Shown piece by piece: positions 9,097 to 17,559 of a stretch of 64,000 bases of DNA. Origin of the DNA: Methylobacterium sp. 17Sr1-1 (GTDB lineage Bacteria; Pseudomonadota; Alphaproteobacteria; Rhizobiales; Beijerinckiaceae); contig NZ_CP029552.1 in the NCBI RefSeq assembly GCF_003173775.1, positions 5,663,001 through 5,727,000 of the forward strand. The letters run 5' to 3'. The notes beneath the pieces were generated by a model, which saw nothing but the letters and a program-made list of their open reading frames with translations, had not been told where the DNA came from and ran no database searches. The stretch's first letter is position 1; every line of letters begins with the position of its first letter. Position numbers and translations under genes: made by a program.

Positions 9097-10536
9097 ATGT
9101 CCGACACCTACGACGTCCTCATCATCGGCGCCGGCCCCGGCGGCTACGTGGCGGCGATCCGGGCCGCGCAGCTCGGCTTCAAGACGGCGGTGGTGGACCG
9201 CGAGCACCTGGGCGGCATCTGCCTCAACTGGGGCTGCATCCCCACCAAGGCGCTGCTGCGCTCGGCCGAGATCTACCATTACATGCAGCACGCCGAGGAT
9301 TACGGCCTCTCGGCGGACAACGTCCAATTCGACACCGCGGCCATCGTCAAGCGCTCGCGCGGCGTGTCCGGCCGGCTCAACAGCGGCGTCGGCATGCTGC
9401 TCAAGAAGAACAAGGTCGACGTGATCTGGGGCGAGGCCGCGATCGAGGCGGCGCCGAACGGCAACGAGGCCGGCCGGGTCACGGTGCGGGAGACGAAGCG
9501 CGCGGAAGCCCCGAAGGGCGCCAAGGGCGCGGGCACCTATCGGGCCAGGCACATCGTCGTGGCGACCGGCGCCCGCCCGCGGGCGATTCCCGGCATCGAG
9601 CCGGACAAGAGGCAGATCTGGACCTACTACGAGGCCATGGTGCCGGACACGATGCCCAAGAGCCTCCTGGTGATGGGCTCGGGCGCGATCGGCATCGAGT
9701 TCGCCTCGTTCTACCGCACCATGGGGGCCGAGGTGACGGTGGTGGAATTGCTGCCGCAGATCCTGCCGGTGGAGGATCCCGAGATCGCCGCCCATGCCCG
9801 CAAGCGCTTCGAGAAGCAGGGCATCAAGATCCTCACCGGCGCCAAGGTGACCAAGGTCGTGAAGAGCGGCGACGCGGTCACCGCCACGGTCGAGACCGAG
9901 GGCGGCAAGACGCAGGGCATCACGGCGGAGAAGATGATCTCGGCGGTCGGCGTCGTCGGGAACATCGAGAATCTCGGGCTGGAAAAACTCGGCGTCACGA
10001 TCGAGCGCGGCATCGTCGCGACCGACGGGCTCGGGCGCACCAACGTGCCGGGGATCTACGCCATCGGCGACGTCGCCGGCCCGCCCATGCTGGCCCACAA
10101 GGCCGAGCACGAGGGCGTGATCTGCGTCGAGACGATCAAGGGCCTGCACACCCACCCGATGGACAAGGGCAAGATCCCGGGCTGCACCTATTGCCAGCCG
10201 CAGGTGGCCTCGGTCGGCCTCACCGAGGCCAAGGCCAAGGAGCAGGGCTTCGACGTGCGGGTCGGCCGCTTCCCCTTCGCGGGCAACGGCAAGGCGATCG
10301 CGCTCGGCGAGCCCGACGGGCTGGTGAAGACGATCTTCGACCGCAAGACCGGCCAACTGCTCGGCGCTCACATGGTCGGGGCCGAGGTAACGGAGCTGAT
10401 CCAGGGCTACGTCGTGGCGATGAACCTCGAGACCACCGAGGAAGAGCTGATGCACACGGTCTTCCCGCACCCGACGCTCTCGGAGATGATGCACGAGAGC
10501 GTGCTCGACGCCTATGGGCGGGTGATCCACACGTAG
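9097..10536 (+). CDS. lpdA: Dihydrolipoyl dehydrogenase (PDH E3)
   Basis: This 479-residue flavoprotein reoxidises dihydrolipoamide with NAD+. It shows the FAD-binding GAGPGGYVAA, the redox disulfide GICLNWGCIP (C42 and C47), the NAD-binding GSGAIGIEFASF, the FAD-contact YAIGDV, and the C-terminal catalytic HPTLSE (H458, E463). The last 35 codons, including the catalytic His/Glu pair, lie inside a 113-bp sequence repeated at 27536. They are therefore probably supplied by the integrated element that follows. ATG 9097 directly follows the DUF559 stop codon, which suggests translational coupling. Confidence 0.96.
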   Translation: MSDTYDVLIIGAGPGGYVAAIRAAQLGFKTAVVDREHLGGICLNWGCIPTKALLRSAEIYHYMQHAEDYGLSADNVQFDTAAIVKRSRGVSGRLNSGVGMLLKKNKVDVIWGEAAIEAAPNGNEAGRVTVRETKRAEAPKGAKGAGTYRARHIVVATGARPRAIPGIEPDKRQIWTYYEAMVPDTMPKSLLVMGSGAIGIEFASFYRTMGAEVTVVELLPQILPVEDPEIAAHARKRFEKQGIKILTGAKVTKVVKSGDAVTATVETEGGKTQGITAEKMISAVGVVGNIENLGLEKLGVTIERGIVATDGLGRTNVPGIYAIGDVAGPPMLAHKAEHEGVICVETIKGLHTHPMDKGKIPGCTYCQPQVASVGLTEAKAKEQGFDVRVGRFPFAGNGKAIALGEPDGLVKTIFDRKTGQLLGAHMVGAEVTELIQGYVVAMNLETTEEELMHTVFPHPTLSEMMHESVLDAYGRVIHT

Positions 10537-10544
10537 GACGGAAG
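10432..10544. repeat. Left attachment repeat (attL) of the integrated element
   Basis: These 113 bp, covering the last 35 codons of lpdA, its stop codon and 8 bp beyond, recur at 27536-27648 with a single difference (G at 10467, A at 27571). The difference is synonymous in a Pro codon. Direct repeats flanking an integrase-bearing segment are the standard mark of site-specific integration. Confidence 0.93.
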
Positions 10545-10554
10545 GACGAAAAAA

Positions 10555-10595
10555 CCTCGCTAGAACATCGACTTAGCTTGGTGACTCTAGCGAGG
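10555..10595. terminator. Inverted repeat just inside the left border
   Basis: CCTCGCTAGA at 10555-10564 pairs with TCTAGCGAGG at 10586-10595 around a 21-nt loop, 19 bp after the lpdA stop codon. There is an A-run before the stem and no clear U-tract after it. It may terminate pdh-operon transcription or serve as an integrase arm or excision-factor site. Confidence 0.5.
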
Positions 10596-10989
10596 CCCGC
10601 CAACGGCAGTCAACCCTCCGCTGACGAATTCATAGTGGTCACGTAGGCCCCGCTGTGACAGGATTGTGGCATTAAACGGTGTGCCGAAGTATCGAACGAC
10701 ACCTTAGTCCTCGATGTAATCCTTATGCTCCCGGGGCACTTGGAAGCGTAGAAACGATCTTGACATTACGTAATCAGCTGTGTATATTTTTCACATAAAG
10801 AAGTTGCAGAATTTCCAATTGGGACGCTGGCCTGATCCGCAACCGTCATAGCGACGCTCTCTCAGGTAGCAATCTGCGGTTATAGCAGCAGCGCATTCTA
10901 ATGTCAATAAAAATTAACGATTGACGTAGGGTAATTTTTGTGGCATAACGACTTTGCGGCTCAGGAACTAGCATCCTTTGCGGCCATAC
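10596..10989. other. Non-coding stretch at the island left end
   Basis: No convincing gene is seen. Composition is AT-richer than the host, with short A/T runs near 10900. It may hold the element's left-end recombination sites, but no clear repeated arm sites were identified. Confidence 0.4.
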
Positions 10990-11058
10990 TAGAGCGCTGT
11001 GCGATCGGCCTGCAACGGCCAAGTTGGTTAGGGCGTTGGCTGGGTGAAGGAGCCAGCG

Positions 11059-11442
11059 ATGACCTCACCCTTGTCCGTCGATCTGCGTGAGCGTGTGGTG
11101 TCCGCTGTCATAGCGGGTGCGTCCTGCCGCCAGGCTGGCGAGCGGTTCGGTGTCAGCGCCGCCAGCGTCAGTCGCTGGCACGCCCGCCATCTCCGGGACG
11201 GCCACGTCCGACCCAAGCCGATGGGCGGCGACCAGCGCTCGCACGTCATCGAGGCTCACGCCTCGCGGATCCTGAAGCTGTGCGAGAAGCGCGGCAACAT
11301 CGTGCTGTCGGAACTGCGCGACGCCTTGGCCGAGCAGGGCGTCACCTCCAGCACCAGCAGCCTGTCGCGCTTCCTGGCCCGCCATTGCATCACCCGTAAA
11401 AAGGGGCGCTCCACGCCGCCGAGCAGGACCGTCCGGACGTAG
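11059..11442 (+). CDS. IS630 transposase, upstream frame (DNA-binding part)
   Basis: The 127-residue upstream frame starts at ATG 11059 after AAGGAG. It carries the paired helix-turn-helix region (GASCRQAGERFGVSAASVSRW and a second HTH around TSSTSSLSRFL) that binds the terminal repeats. Near its end, an A5G4 run (11398-11406) would allow a -1 shift into the downstream frame, as is common in IS630 elements. Without shifting it ends at 11442. Confidence 0.88.
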   Translation: MTSPLSVDLRERVVSAVIAGASCRQAGERFGVSAASVSRWHARHLRDGHVRPKPMGGDQRSHVIEAHASRILKLCEKRGNIVLSELRDALAEQGVTSSTSSLSRFLARHCITRKKGRSTPPSRTVRT

Positions 11443-12020
11443 CGCAGGCCCGCCAGGCGTGGTTCGAGGGCCAACTCGATCTCGATCCGGACCGTCTGGT
11501 GTTCATCGACGAGACGGCGGCCTCAACCCGGATGGCGCGCCGCTATGGTTGGGCCCCGCGCGGCCAGCGCTGTCGCCTGCCGATGCCGTGCGGGCACTAC
11601 AAGACCACCACTATCACGGCGGCTCTGCGCACGAGCGGCCTGACGGCGACGGCGATCTTCGAGGGGGCCACCAACGGCCGGCGCTTCCTGGACTACGTCA
11701 CCGACACTCTGGTCCCGGCGCTCCGGCCAGGCGACACGGTGATCCTCGACAACCTCCAGGCCCACAAGGTGGCGGGCGTGCGCGAGGCCATCGCGGCGGC
11801 CGGCGCGCGGGTGGTGTACCTGCCGCCCTACAGCCCGGAGTTCAATCCGATCGAGCAGGCCTTCGCCAAGCTCAAGACGTTGCTGCGCACCGCGGCCGCG
11901 CGCACGGTAAAAGCGCTGCAGGACGCGATCGAGCAAGCCTTCGCCGCCTTCACCCCGCAGGAGTGCCGCAACTACATCAATGCAGCCGGATACCAGAATG
12001 ACCACTACGTTTCAGACTGA
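11400..12020 (+). CDS. IS630 transposase, downstream frame (DDE catalytic part)
   Basis: This frame opens at 11400 right after a TAA in the same frame and has no good start of its own until 11499, so it is probably made by -1 frameshifting from the upstream frame. The DDE triad is visible: D in VFIDETAAS, D in VILDNLQAHK, and E in EFNPIEQAFAKLK. The C-terminus reaches almost to the right inverted repeat. The catalytic domain looks intact, so the element may still be active. Confidence 0.88.
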   Translation, partial: KGALHAAEQDRPDVAQARQAWFEGQLDLDPDRLVFIDETAASTRMARRYGWAPRGQRCRLPMPCGHYKTTTITAALRTSGLTATAIFEGATNGRRFLDYVTDTLVPALRPGDTVILDNLQAHKVAGVREAIAAAGARVVYLPPYSPEFNPIEQAFAKLKTLLRTAAARTVKALQDAIEQAFAAFTPQECRNYINAAGYQNDHYVSD

Positions 12021-12204
12021 TCGGGCGACGCTCTAATGCGGTAGCTGTCCAGTATTATTAAGAGAAGTTTGTTACATCAGCATAGCCAGGCTTGTGGTCA
12101 CTCCACGAACCAAAACCGTTTCACTTAATTAACATTATTGATGGCTGCCGATACAGGCCCGGTGGCAGTTATTCATATTTCACACAAGGAAAGAATTCCG
12201 ACCT

Positions 12205-12547
12205 ATGAATAGAATTAATATTATAAATCTACGAGTTGATGCCCATGACTTGCTCAACAAACGAGCCGAACGTCTGTTTAGCAACATGATCCTGCAAGTC
12301 GATGATATTGAATATAGAGAAAATCAATTCTTCGATGATCAATGTGATTTTCTGGAAATTGGTTGCATCTCTTGGAGTTCTATCGCAGTATAAAAGAGAT
12401 AGAAATCCGAAGTTCGAACAAAGCACAGAAATGATCCAGATTGGCCTATCAGTAGCTTTAAAACAATTAGATGCCGACGAAGACCATGAAAGAGATCAAA
12501 TCCTTGAGCTGATCAGAGGGTTTGCGGCTTACAGCGGCCAGGCGTAA
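12205..12547 (+). pseudogene. AT-rich small gene, probably frameshifted
   Basis: Two overlapping short frames lie here. One runs from 12205 to 12393 and begins MNRINIINLRVDAHDLL. The other runs from 12302 to 12547 and ends with a regular helix-like stretch, KQLDADEDHERDQILELIRGF. Codon use is AT-rich, like the island. The two frames read best as one protein of about 110 residues broken by a frameshift around 12380, but two short genes are possible. No family is recognised. Confidence 0.35.
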
Positions 12548-12658
12548 ACTCAATACCCTCAATACGATAAGCAAAAGACCTGGACAGCTTGAATGCTGCC
12601 CAGGGTCATATTCCTTCGTCTTCAACAATTTAACTCATTCGAGGTTTGAATATTTATA

Positions 12659-14137
12659 ATGTCCCAAATTAAATATGTGTCGGCACCATGCGGTTCGGGT
12701 AAGACCCACGCTATTATTAATAGTATCTTAGAGGGCCGGTATGATGGCAACCTCCTGCTTGTTCAGCCTACGGTTCAGCTTATCGATAATACCTATAACG
12801 AAATCAAAAAGCGAAGCCCGTCAAGCCACATCGAGAGATTTCACAGTGAAGTCATTACCGACAAATCGGTCTCAGGGGCGCTCATCAAGCATTTTCGGAA
12901 TCCTTATCCAGGCAATCATGTGGTAATAACAACTCACTCCACGTTCTTAAATCTGTATTTCATCGCTAACAAACGAGATTATGATCTGGTTTTAGATGAG
13001 TCTCCTGTGTTGGTTGATCCGTTTGACGAAAAACTGCCGGATCATCATCACTTAATCACTGATCACCTCTCACTAGAAGCACAAGGTCCTTCATACGGGA
13101 TCTTGAAGCCAAAGAACATCACAGAACTCACATCGTTAGCCGAGAACCGTAACGGAGATAGGGTCAGCAAGTTATTCGCCAAACTCGCAAGGCTTATATT
13201 GTCAGATGATTATGTTTCATATGTCAATCTCCAGCAATACAATAATCTTATCAAGGGAAAACAAGAAGATGGTCAATTAGTGATATACAATGTTATGCAG
13301 CCTACTATATTCGCCGGTTTCAAATCATTGGCAATACTCGGAGCGAGATTGGAGGAAACCGCACTGTTCAAAAAGTGGTCTGATCTAGGTGTATCATTCT
13401 GTAGGGATGTTGGTCTAGAGAGCCACCTACGATATACTGAACACACTAATGGTAATCTTGTTCGGTTGCATTATGGTTTCAAGGATAACTGGTCAAAATA
13501 TGTGCGCGATACTAAACACCCAGAGCTGCGAGAAAAGTTAATATCTGCGTCGATGGAACTGATTCGTGACGATCCATATGTGTGAAATGAAAACAACGAT
13601 ATTAAAGACACGAGCAGCCTCAAAGAAAATGTTAATGGGACTGATCTTCCGGGAAAATCCCATGGTCTAAATGATTATCAGCACATCGATCATGCGATCA
13701 TAATTCCAGCTCTGAACAATAAGAGTTACTTTCAGAAGTTCTTCACTGAGGTTCTTGGCATTTCTGAGATAGATCAGAAGATTGAAATGACAGGGCATAC
13801 GATTTATCAGGCTCTCAGCCGCACCTCCATACGGGATCCTGACAACAATAATATCAAACATTGGGTCGTAGCGGATAAAGCAACGGCCGATTATATTGCT
13901 AGCGTCTATCCGGGATCTACCATTAACAGTTTTGGATTGTTGATGCCTGCGGCATGCGTGCGTCCGGGACGCCCGCGGTTACATGAGAATTCATATGAGA
14001 GAAAGAAAGCAAGTAAGGAAAAGAAACTGATGATGATTGCTGGATTGGACAGAGACTTATTTTTCGTCCATGATGATGACCTTCAAGTCGCAAACCAAGT
14101 AAATAAAAAAAAGCGACGTTTCATCTATAGAGCTTAA
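12659..14137 (+). pseudogene. Helicase-like protein with in-frame TGA (replication module, 5' part)
   Basis: The first frame (12659-13585, 308 residues) has a P-loop near its N-terminus (APCGSGKTHAI), a Walker B-like LVLDESP around residue 115, and the ITTHSTF sensor-like segment typical of DEAD-like helicases. It ends at a TGA (13583-13585), but the same frame stays open for another 184 codons to 14137. That extension contains YQALSRTSIRD, resembling an arginine-rich helicase motif VI. The simplest reading is one protein of about 490 residues interrupted by a nonsense codon. Composition is AT-rich. Family membership beyond a P-loop helicase-like ATPase is uncertain. Confidence 0.6.
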
Positions 14138-15056
14138 TAGACATTTCGTCGCTCATTTTCGAGGTTCTATATTCATTGATAGATTTCATGGGAAACACGA
14201 CTCCCTCATTATTAACACGGACGAAAAGTTCATCAGAGATCTCAGGAATAGAAGCAGGGTCAAATACGAGTCAAAAGAAGATAACACGTTGATTAGTCCA
14301 GCCTATTTCGACCCACATAAAGTGGCAGATACAGAACGAGGTATAGAAAATATTGTGTTTGTGAAAGGAGTGTGGATCGACGTTGATGGTGGAGATATGA
14401 TCCCAAGAGATTTCAGTGAGATGTTCCCGCATATAAGAATGGTTTGTTTCAACACCTATAGCAGCACAGGAGATGACTCGCGTTACAGGGTTTATATACC
14501 AACTGACATGGCAATGACTAACGACGCATACAAAACAATATTCAATAATATTGTGCGAAAGGTTCAATCAGAAGGATACGTGTCTAAAAGCAAGGCGACG
14601 ACGAAGTCGACCCGAAGGGTTCATGGTATTGATAATAAGCCTAACGGTTCGGACTTGTTCTATCTTCCGTGCCAACCGCTGGACCCTGAAGGTGCGTATT
14701 TCCAGGATTTCAAGGCAGGTCGTAAGCCTCTGAAGGTCAAGGACTGGATCGTTAATGGTTTCTGTGAGGATGAGGTCGCTTACGTGTCAGAGCCCCCTAC
14801 CCTCTCGGAATCGGACGATCTCACGCCCGAACAGCAATCCAAGGTAGCTGACGCACTAAGGGAATGGGACACCGTGGGATCGAATTCAAACTGTTCTCAT
14901 GCAAGCTGCGCAGACTGCTAACTCTCCCTTAGCTCGAGTGAAGGATATAGAACGCTTCATGCGGCAATACTCCTAACGGGGTGTTCTCTTGAGGCCATAA
15001 AGACTATTCCCTGTAGAGATAGGGATAGATGTCGTGTCCTGTCTCTGACAGATTGA
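14103..15056 (+). pseudogene. Primase-like protein, frame-shifted continuation of the replication module
   Basis: The frame is open from 14103 but lacks a standard start before TTG 14289. It overlaps the end of the helicase-like frame at an A8 run (14105-14112), so a one-base slip would fuse the two. Visible features are WIDVDGGD (a DxD-like metal site) and NTYSSTGDDSRYRVYIP, which resembles the segment after motif I in archaeo-eukaryotic-type primases of phages and plasmids, and HGIDNKPNGSDLFYLP. A TAA at 14919 interrupts it, yet coding-like sequence (YRTLHAAILLTGCSLEAI) continues in frame to 15056. I infer a decayed primase domain. Confidence 0.5.
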
Positions 15057-15313
15057 ATTGCAACAAATAATGATCTCCGACGCGGTGCTTTAACAAGTTA
15101 AACGCGTAAATCGAAAGATTAATATTGACAATTGCTCCTCAATATTGTTTAATGCATGAAGTCGCCGACGAGATATCATTCGATCCGAGTCTTGTCTGCG
15201 ATGATGTTAGAGGTCGGAATATCGTTTTAGGTATCCCAAGCAACTAATATAAATCACCATCTCTTAGATAGCCAATCGTGAGATCAATCTAATAATCAAA
15301 TAGGATAGAATAA

Positions 15314-15646
15314 ATGATCAATCAAAATGATATTAGTAATATAGACTTGAAGACCGAGACTATTCGCATTCTCAAGCAGGGCGCTAAGTATTATGAATAT
15401 AAGAAGGAATTTAACAATCTAGTCGACGGGGAGGAGTATGGATATAGCATGCTCGTGACCGAATGTAATATTAATTTGATGAACATCGATAATTATATTT
15501 ATAATAACACATTCATATGTCACGAGTATTATGAAGCGTTTCGTGCTACCGCTGAAGCTTATTACGAACAACTGACAAAATGTCATCCGTTACTCGCATT
15601 CGATGTAAAAGAATATCTAAAAGAACTCAGGAATTTCAAGCCATAA
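15314..15646 (+). CDS. Hypothetical AT-rich island protein
   Basis: A 110-residue soluble, acidic protein beginning MINQNDISNIDLKTETIRIL. It is Tyr/Asn/Glu-rich and predicted mostly helical. The base composition is far below that of the host chromosome, which indicates transfer. There is no signal peptide, no transmembrane helix and no family that I recognise. The ATG at 15314 has only a weak upstream AGGATAG as ribosome binding site. It follows the replication relic by about 260 bp and could be a leftover of the same module. Confidence 0.55.
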   Translation: MINQNDISNIDLKTETIRILKQGAKYYEYKKEFNNLVDGEEYGYSMLVTECNINLMNIDNYIYNNTFICHEYYEAFRATAEAYYEQLTKCHPLLAFDVKEYLKELRNFKP

Positions 15647-15905
15647 TAACATAGAGCCCGTTAGGCTTGATAGCTGAAAATATATAACCAGATGAAAACG
15701 GGTGGTGTGTTGAATGCTTCCCGTTTTCCAGCATGCTTCTCGCTGAACTGTCCACCTCTTTCTGTGCTGCTTCAATCATGCCTTGGCTGATCGGCATAAT
15801 GGGATTGTGCATGGCTTGATATATCTGCACCAGAACGTCAGCCGCACGCGAAGGTTTTATCCCCTAAACGGGTGCTCCACTTTCTAAAACCACCCAGCGC
15901 GTCGC

Positions 15906-16157
15906 TTATTGAAGTAAGGCACTTCGGTTCTTAGCTGCAACGTCCGATAGGTAGAGAGCAAAGCAATCTCTTCCATCGTCGGCTTCGATGATGATTATGC
16001 CATCGGACCAGTCGTCACCACGCTCAGGCAAAGCCAGGAGCACGCGCCCGATATGCCACGCTTGCGAAAAGGCGGCGCTCTCGTCGATAAGTTCGATGCC
16101 TGCGCCCCCGTCAACGAGGCGACTTCCAAGTTTCAGGCTGAAGCGGTAGCGTGGCAT
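15906..16157 (-). CDS. DUF6894 family protein
   Basis: A small protein of 83 residues starting MPRYRFSLKLGSRLVD at ATG 16157; the frame extends 11 codons further up but the family begins at MPRYRF. DUF6894 proteins are abundant small proteins in Methylobacterium and Bradyrhizobium, with an N-terminal (M)PRYRF/Y strand, a central amphipathic helix and a final strand ending in valine/aspartate-rich sequence. Function is unknown. A divergent relative lies at 32171-32422, outside the island. Confidence 0.7.
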   Translation of the reverse strand: MPRYRFSLKLGSRLVDGGAGIELIDESAAFSQAWHIGRVLLALPERGDDWSDGIIIIEADDGRDCFALYLSDVAAKNRSALLQ

Positions 16158-16190
16158 TGTCCCTCGGCTGTAAAACGCTTGTGCTGGCAA

Positions 16191-16740
16191 CTCGTGCCTC
16201 TACGGCATCATAGCGCCATATGAAACTCACGCTAGAGGGTGCGCACTATCGTCGCGTTCACGTTAGGTCGCGAAGCTTGTGCTGAGCTGTCAGGCGCCGT
16301 CTAACCCAATTCTTAGAAAACTCACAGATAGTAATATGATTGAGATCAATGCAGTTGGATGCGATAGAGATGACTCCGCGCTGCACTCCCCCGTCAGCGC
16401 GGTCGGTGGGTCAGGCATTCCCCCGAACATGCCTGGCCCACCACTCTCCCTAAAATGCCAGCTTCCGCGCGCCTTCGCGCACCCCTGAAGCCCTGCCCGC
16501 TGCTAGTCTGCCAGCACACCTCCGGCCAGCCTCGACTCGGGTCGGTGCCAGATTGTCCCTGGTCGCGGCCGCGGACTCGGGAGTGGGAAGATGGGACACG
16601 GAGGTGAGAGTTGAACGAGCCCGTGGACATGATCGCGAGCCTGTAGCTCCGCCAGTCGATCTGGTCAGATTAGACACTCCACCCTCACTACTACGTAGGG
16701 GTTGCTCGCGAGGTTCCTGGGCCTGAGCGAAGGTGGCCCG
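16191..16740. other. Intergenic stretch without a supported gene
   Basis: Host-like GC returns here. Short frames exist on both strands, but none shows a family pattern or a ribosome binding site. Nothing further can be supported. Confidence 0.35.
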
Positions 16741-17025
16741 TCATAGCGCATCACCAGTGTCGTCCAGGCGCCCACGGACGAAGCCTCGGGAAATGAGCCG
16801 GCTACGTTCGCGGGTCTGGCATTCGGCTCCTAAAAGGTCCGCTGAGGCGTCCGTGATGGCACACCGCAGGGCAAGTGCGAGGTCGCCTGAGGTTTGCGTG
16901 AGGTAGGCCGCTGCGATGGCTTCGACGGGGCGTGAGGTGACATCGGAGGCGCCTTCAACGGGTCCGGTGTCTCTTGCCACCATCGTGTCGTCCCACCCGA
17001 CTCGTTGAGAACGAAGAGAGAACAT
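16741..17025 (-). CDS. Hypothetical small soluble protein
   Basis: A frame of up to 94 residues. The part from VEAIAAAYLTQTSGDLALALRCAITDA to the C-terminus looks like a real amphipathic helical protein, and it ends in RSRLISRGFVRGRL. An internal ATG near 16983 is an alternative start. I recall similar short proteins in Methylobacterium but cannot name a family. It neighbours, divergently, a small membrane protein gene at 17135. Confidence 0.4.
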   Translation of the reverse strand: MFSLRSQRVGWDDTMVARDTGPVEGASDVTSRPVEAIAAAYLTQTSGDLALALRCAITDASADLLGAECQTRERSRLISRGFVRGRLDDTGDAL

Positions 17026-17134
17026 GCCATAGGCCAGTTAGTTCGGTCAATGCTGGTAGGCTGGCATCGCGCTACCAAGAGCTAACGCTGCCTCAACCAC
17101 TCTGCCGACACACCTCTCTCGCGGAGGTGGACCC

Positions 17135-17422
17135 ATGCTGCTGCTTGTTTTCGTAGCGATCGCTGGAGGGTTCCTGACGGCCGCGATTATGGTCCCGTAT
17201 GGTCCGTTGGTCGCGCTCTTCGGCGATCCGCTCGGTGGTAGCCTCAGCGCAGCGGTGGCGGCTCTGGTACTCATGTGTGTCCGCGGTCCCGCCTACCAGT
17301 CCGAAGAGGATATAGATGCGCAGACGGATGCCATGGTCGCCGACTTACGGGGAATCGTAGCTCAGGCTCGGCGCCAGGAGCCCGCACCTCCGGAAACTGA
17401 GCAGGCTACGAGACGTGCGTAA
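17135..17422 (+). CDS. Small membrane protein
   Basis: A 95-residue protein with two predicted transmembrane helices (LLLVFVAIAGGFLTAAIMV and GGSLSAAVAALVLMCVRG) and a polar C-terminal tail of about 40 residues ending in Arg/Ala. A GGAGG ribosome binding site precedes ATG 17135. It lies 140 bp upstream of the caspase-containing operon in the same direction. No family is recognised. Confidence 0.6.
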   Translation: MLLLVFVAIAGGFLTAAIMVPYGPLVALFGDPLGGSLSAAVAALVLMCVRGPAYQSEEDIDAQTDAMVADLRGIVAQARRQEPAPPETEQATRRA

Positions 17423-17559
17423 GTGCTGTCAAAATGCCCTGTCGCTCTCAGCAGCGAGAGCAGGCGCCAAGCCAACTTCCGACAATTCTCCCGCCCCTTT
17501 GAGACACTAGCTTGACCCTACCAGGATATGTATAACAAGGCATCTTGAGGTATGAGAAG

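Larger units (their letters stand above)
10992..12033 (+). mobile_element. IS630-family insertion sequence
   Basis: The element spans about 1.04 kb with imperfect terminal inverted repeats: GAGCGCTGTGCGATCGG at the left and, on the other strand at the right, GAGCGTCGCCCGATCAG. TA dinucleotides at 10990-10991 and 12034-12035 flank it, the target duplication expected for IS630/Tc1-like transposition. It encodes a transposase split over two frames. Confidence 0.9.

Noticed and set aside
13583..13585. TGA recoding (selenocysteine) in the helicase-like gene
   Set aside because: No SECIS-like hairpin directly follows, and the same module carries two further lesions, so decay is simpler.
15636..15830. 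64-codon minus-strand frame after the AT-rich gene
   Set aside because: No ribosome binding site and no recognisable pattern; possibly chance.
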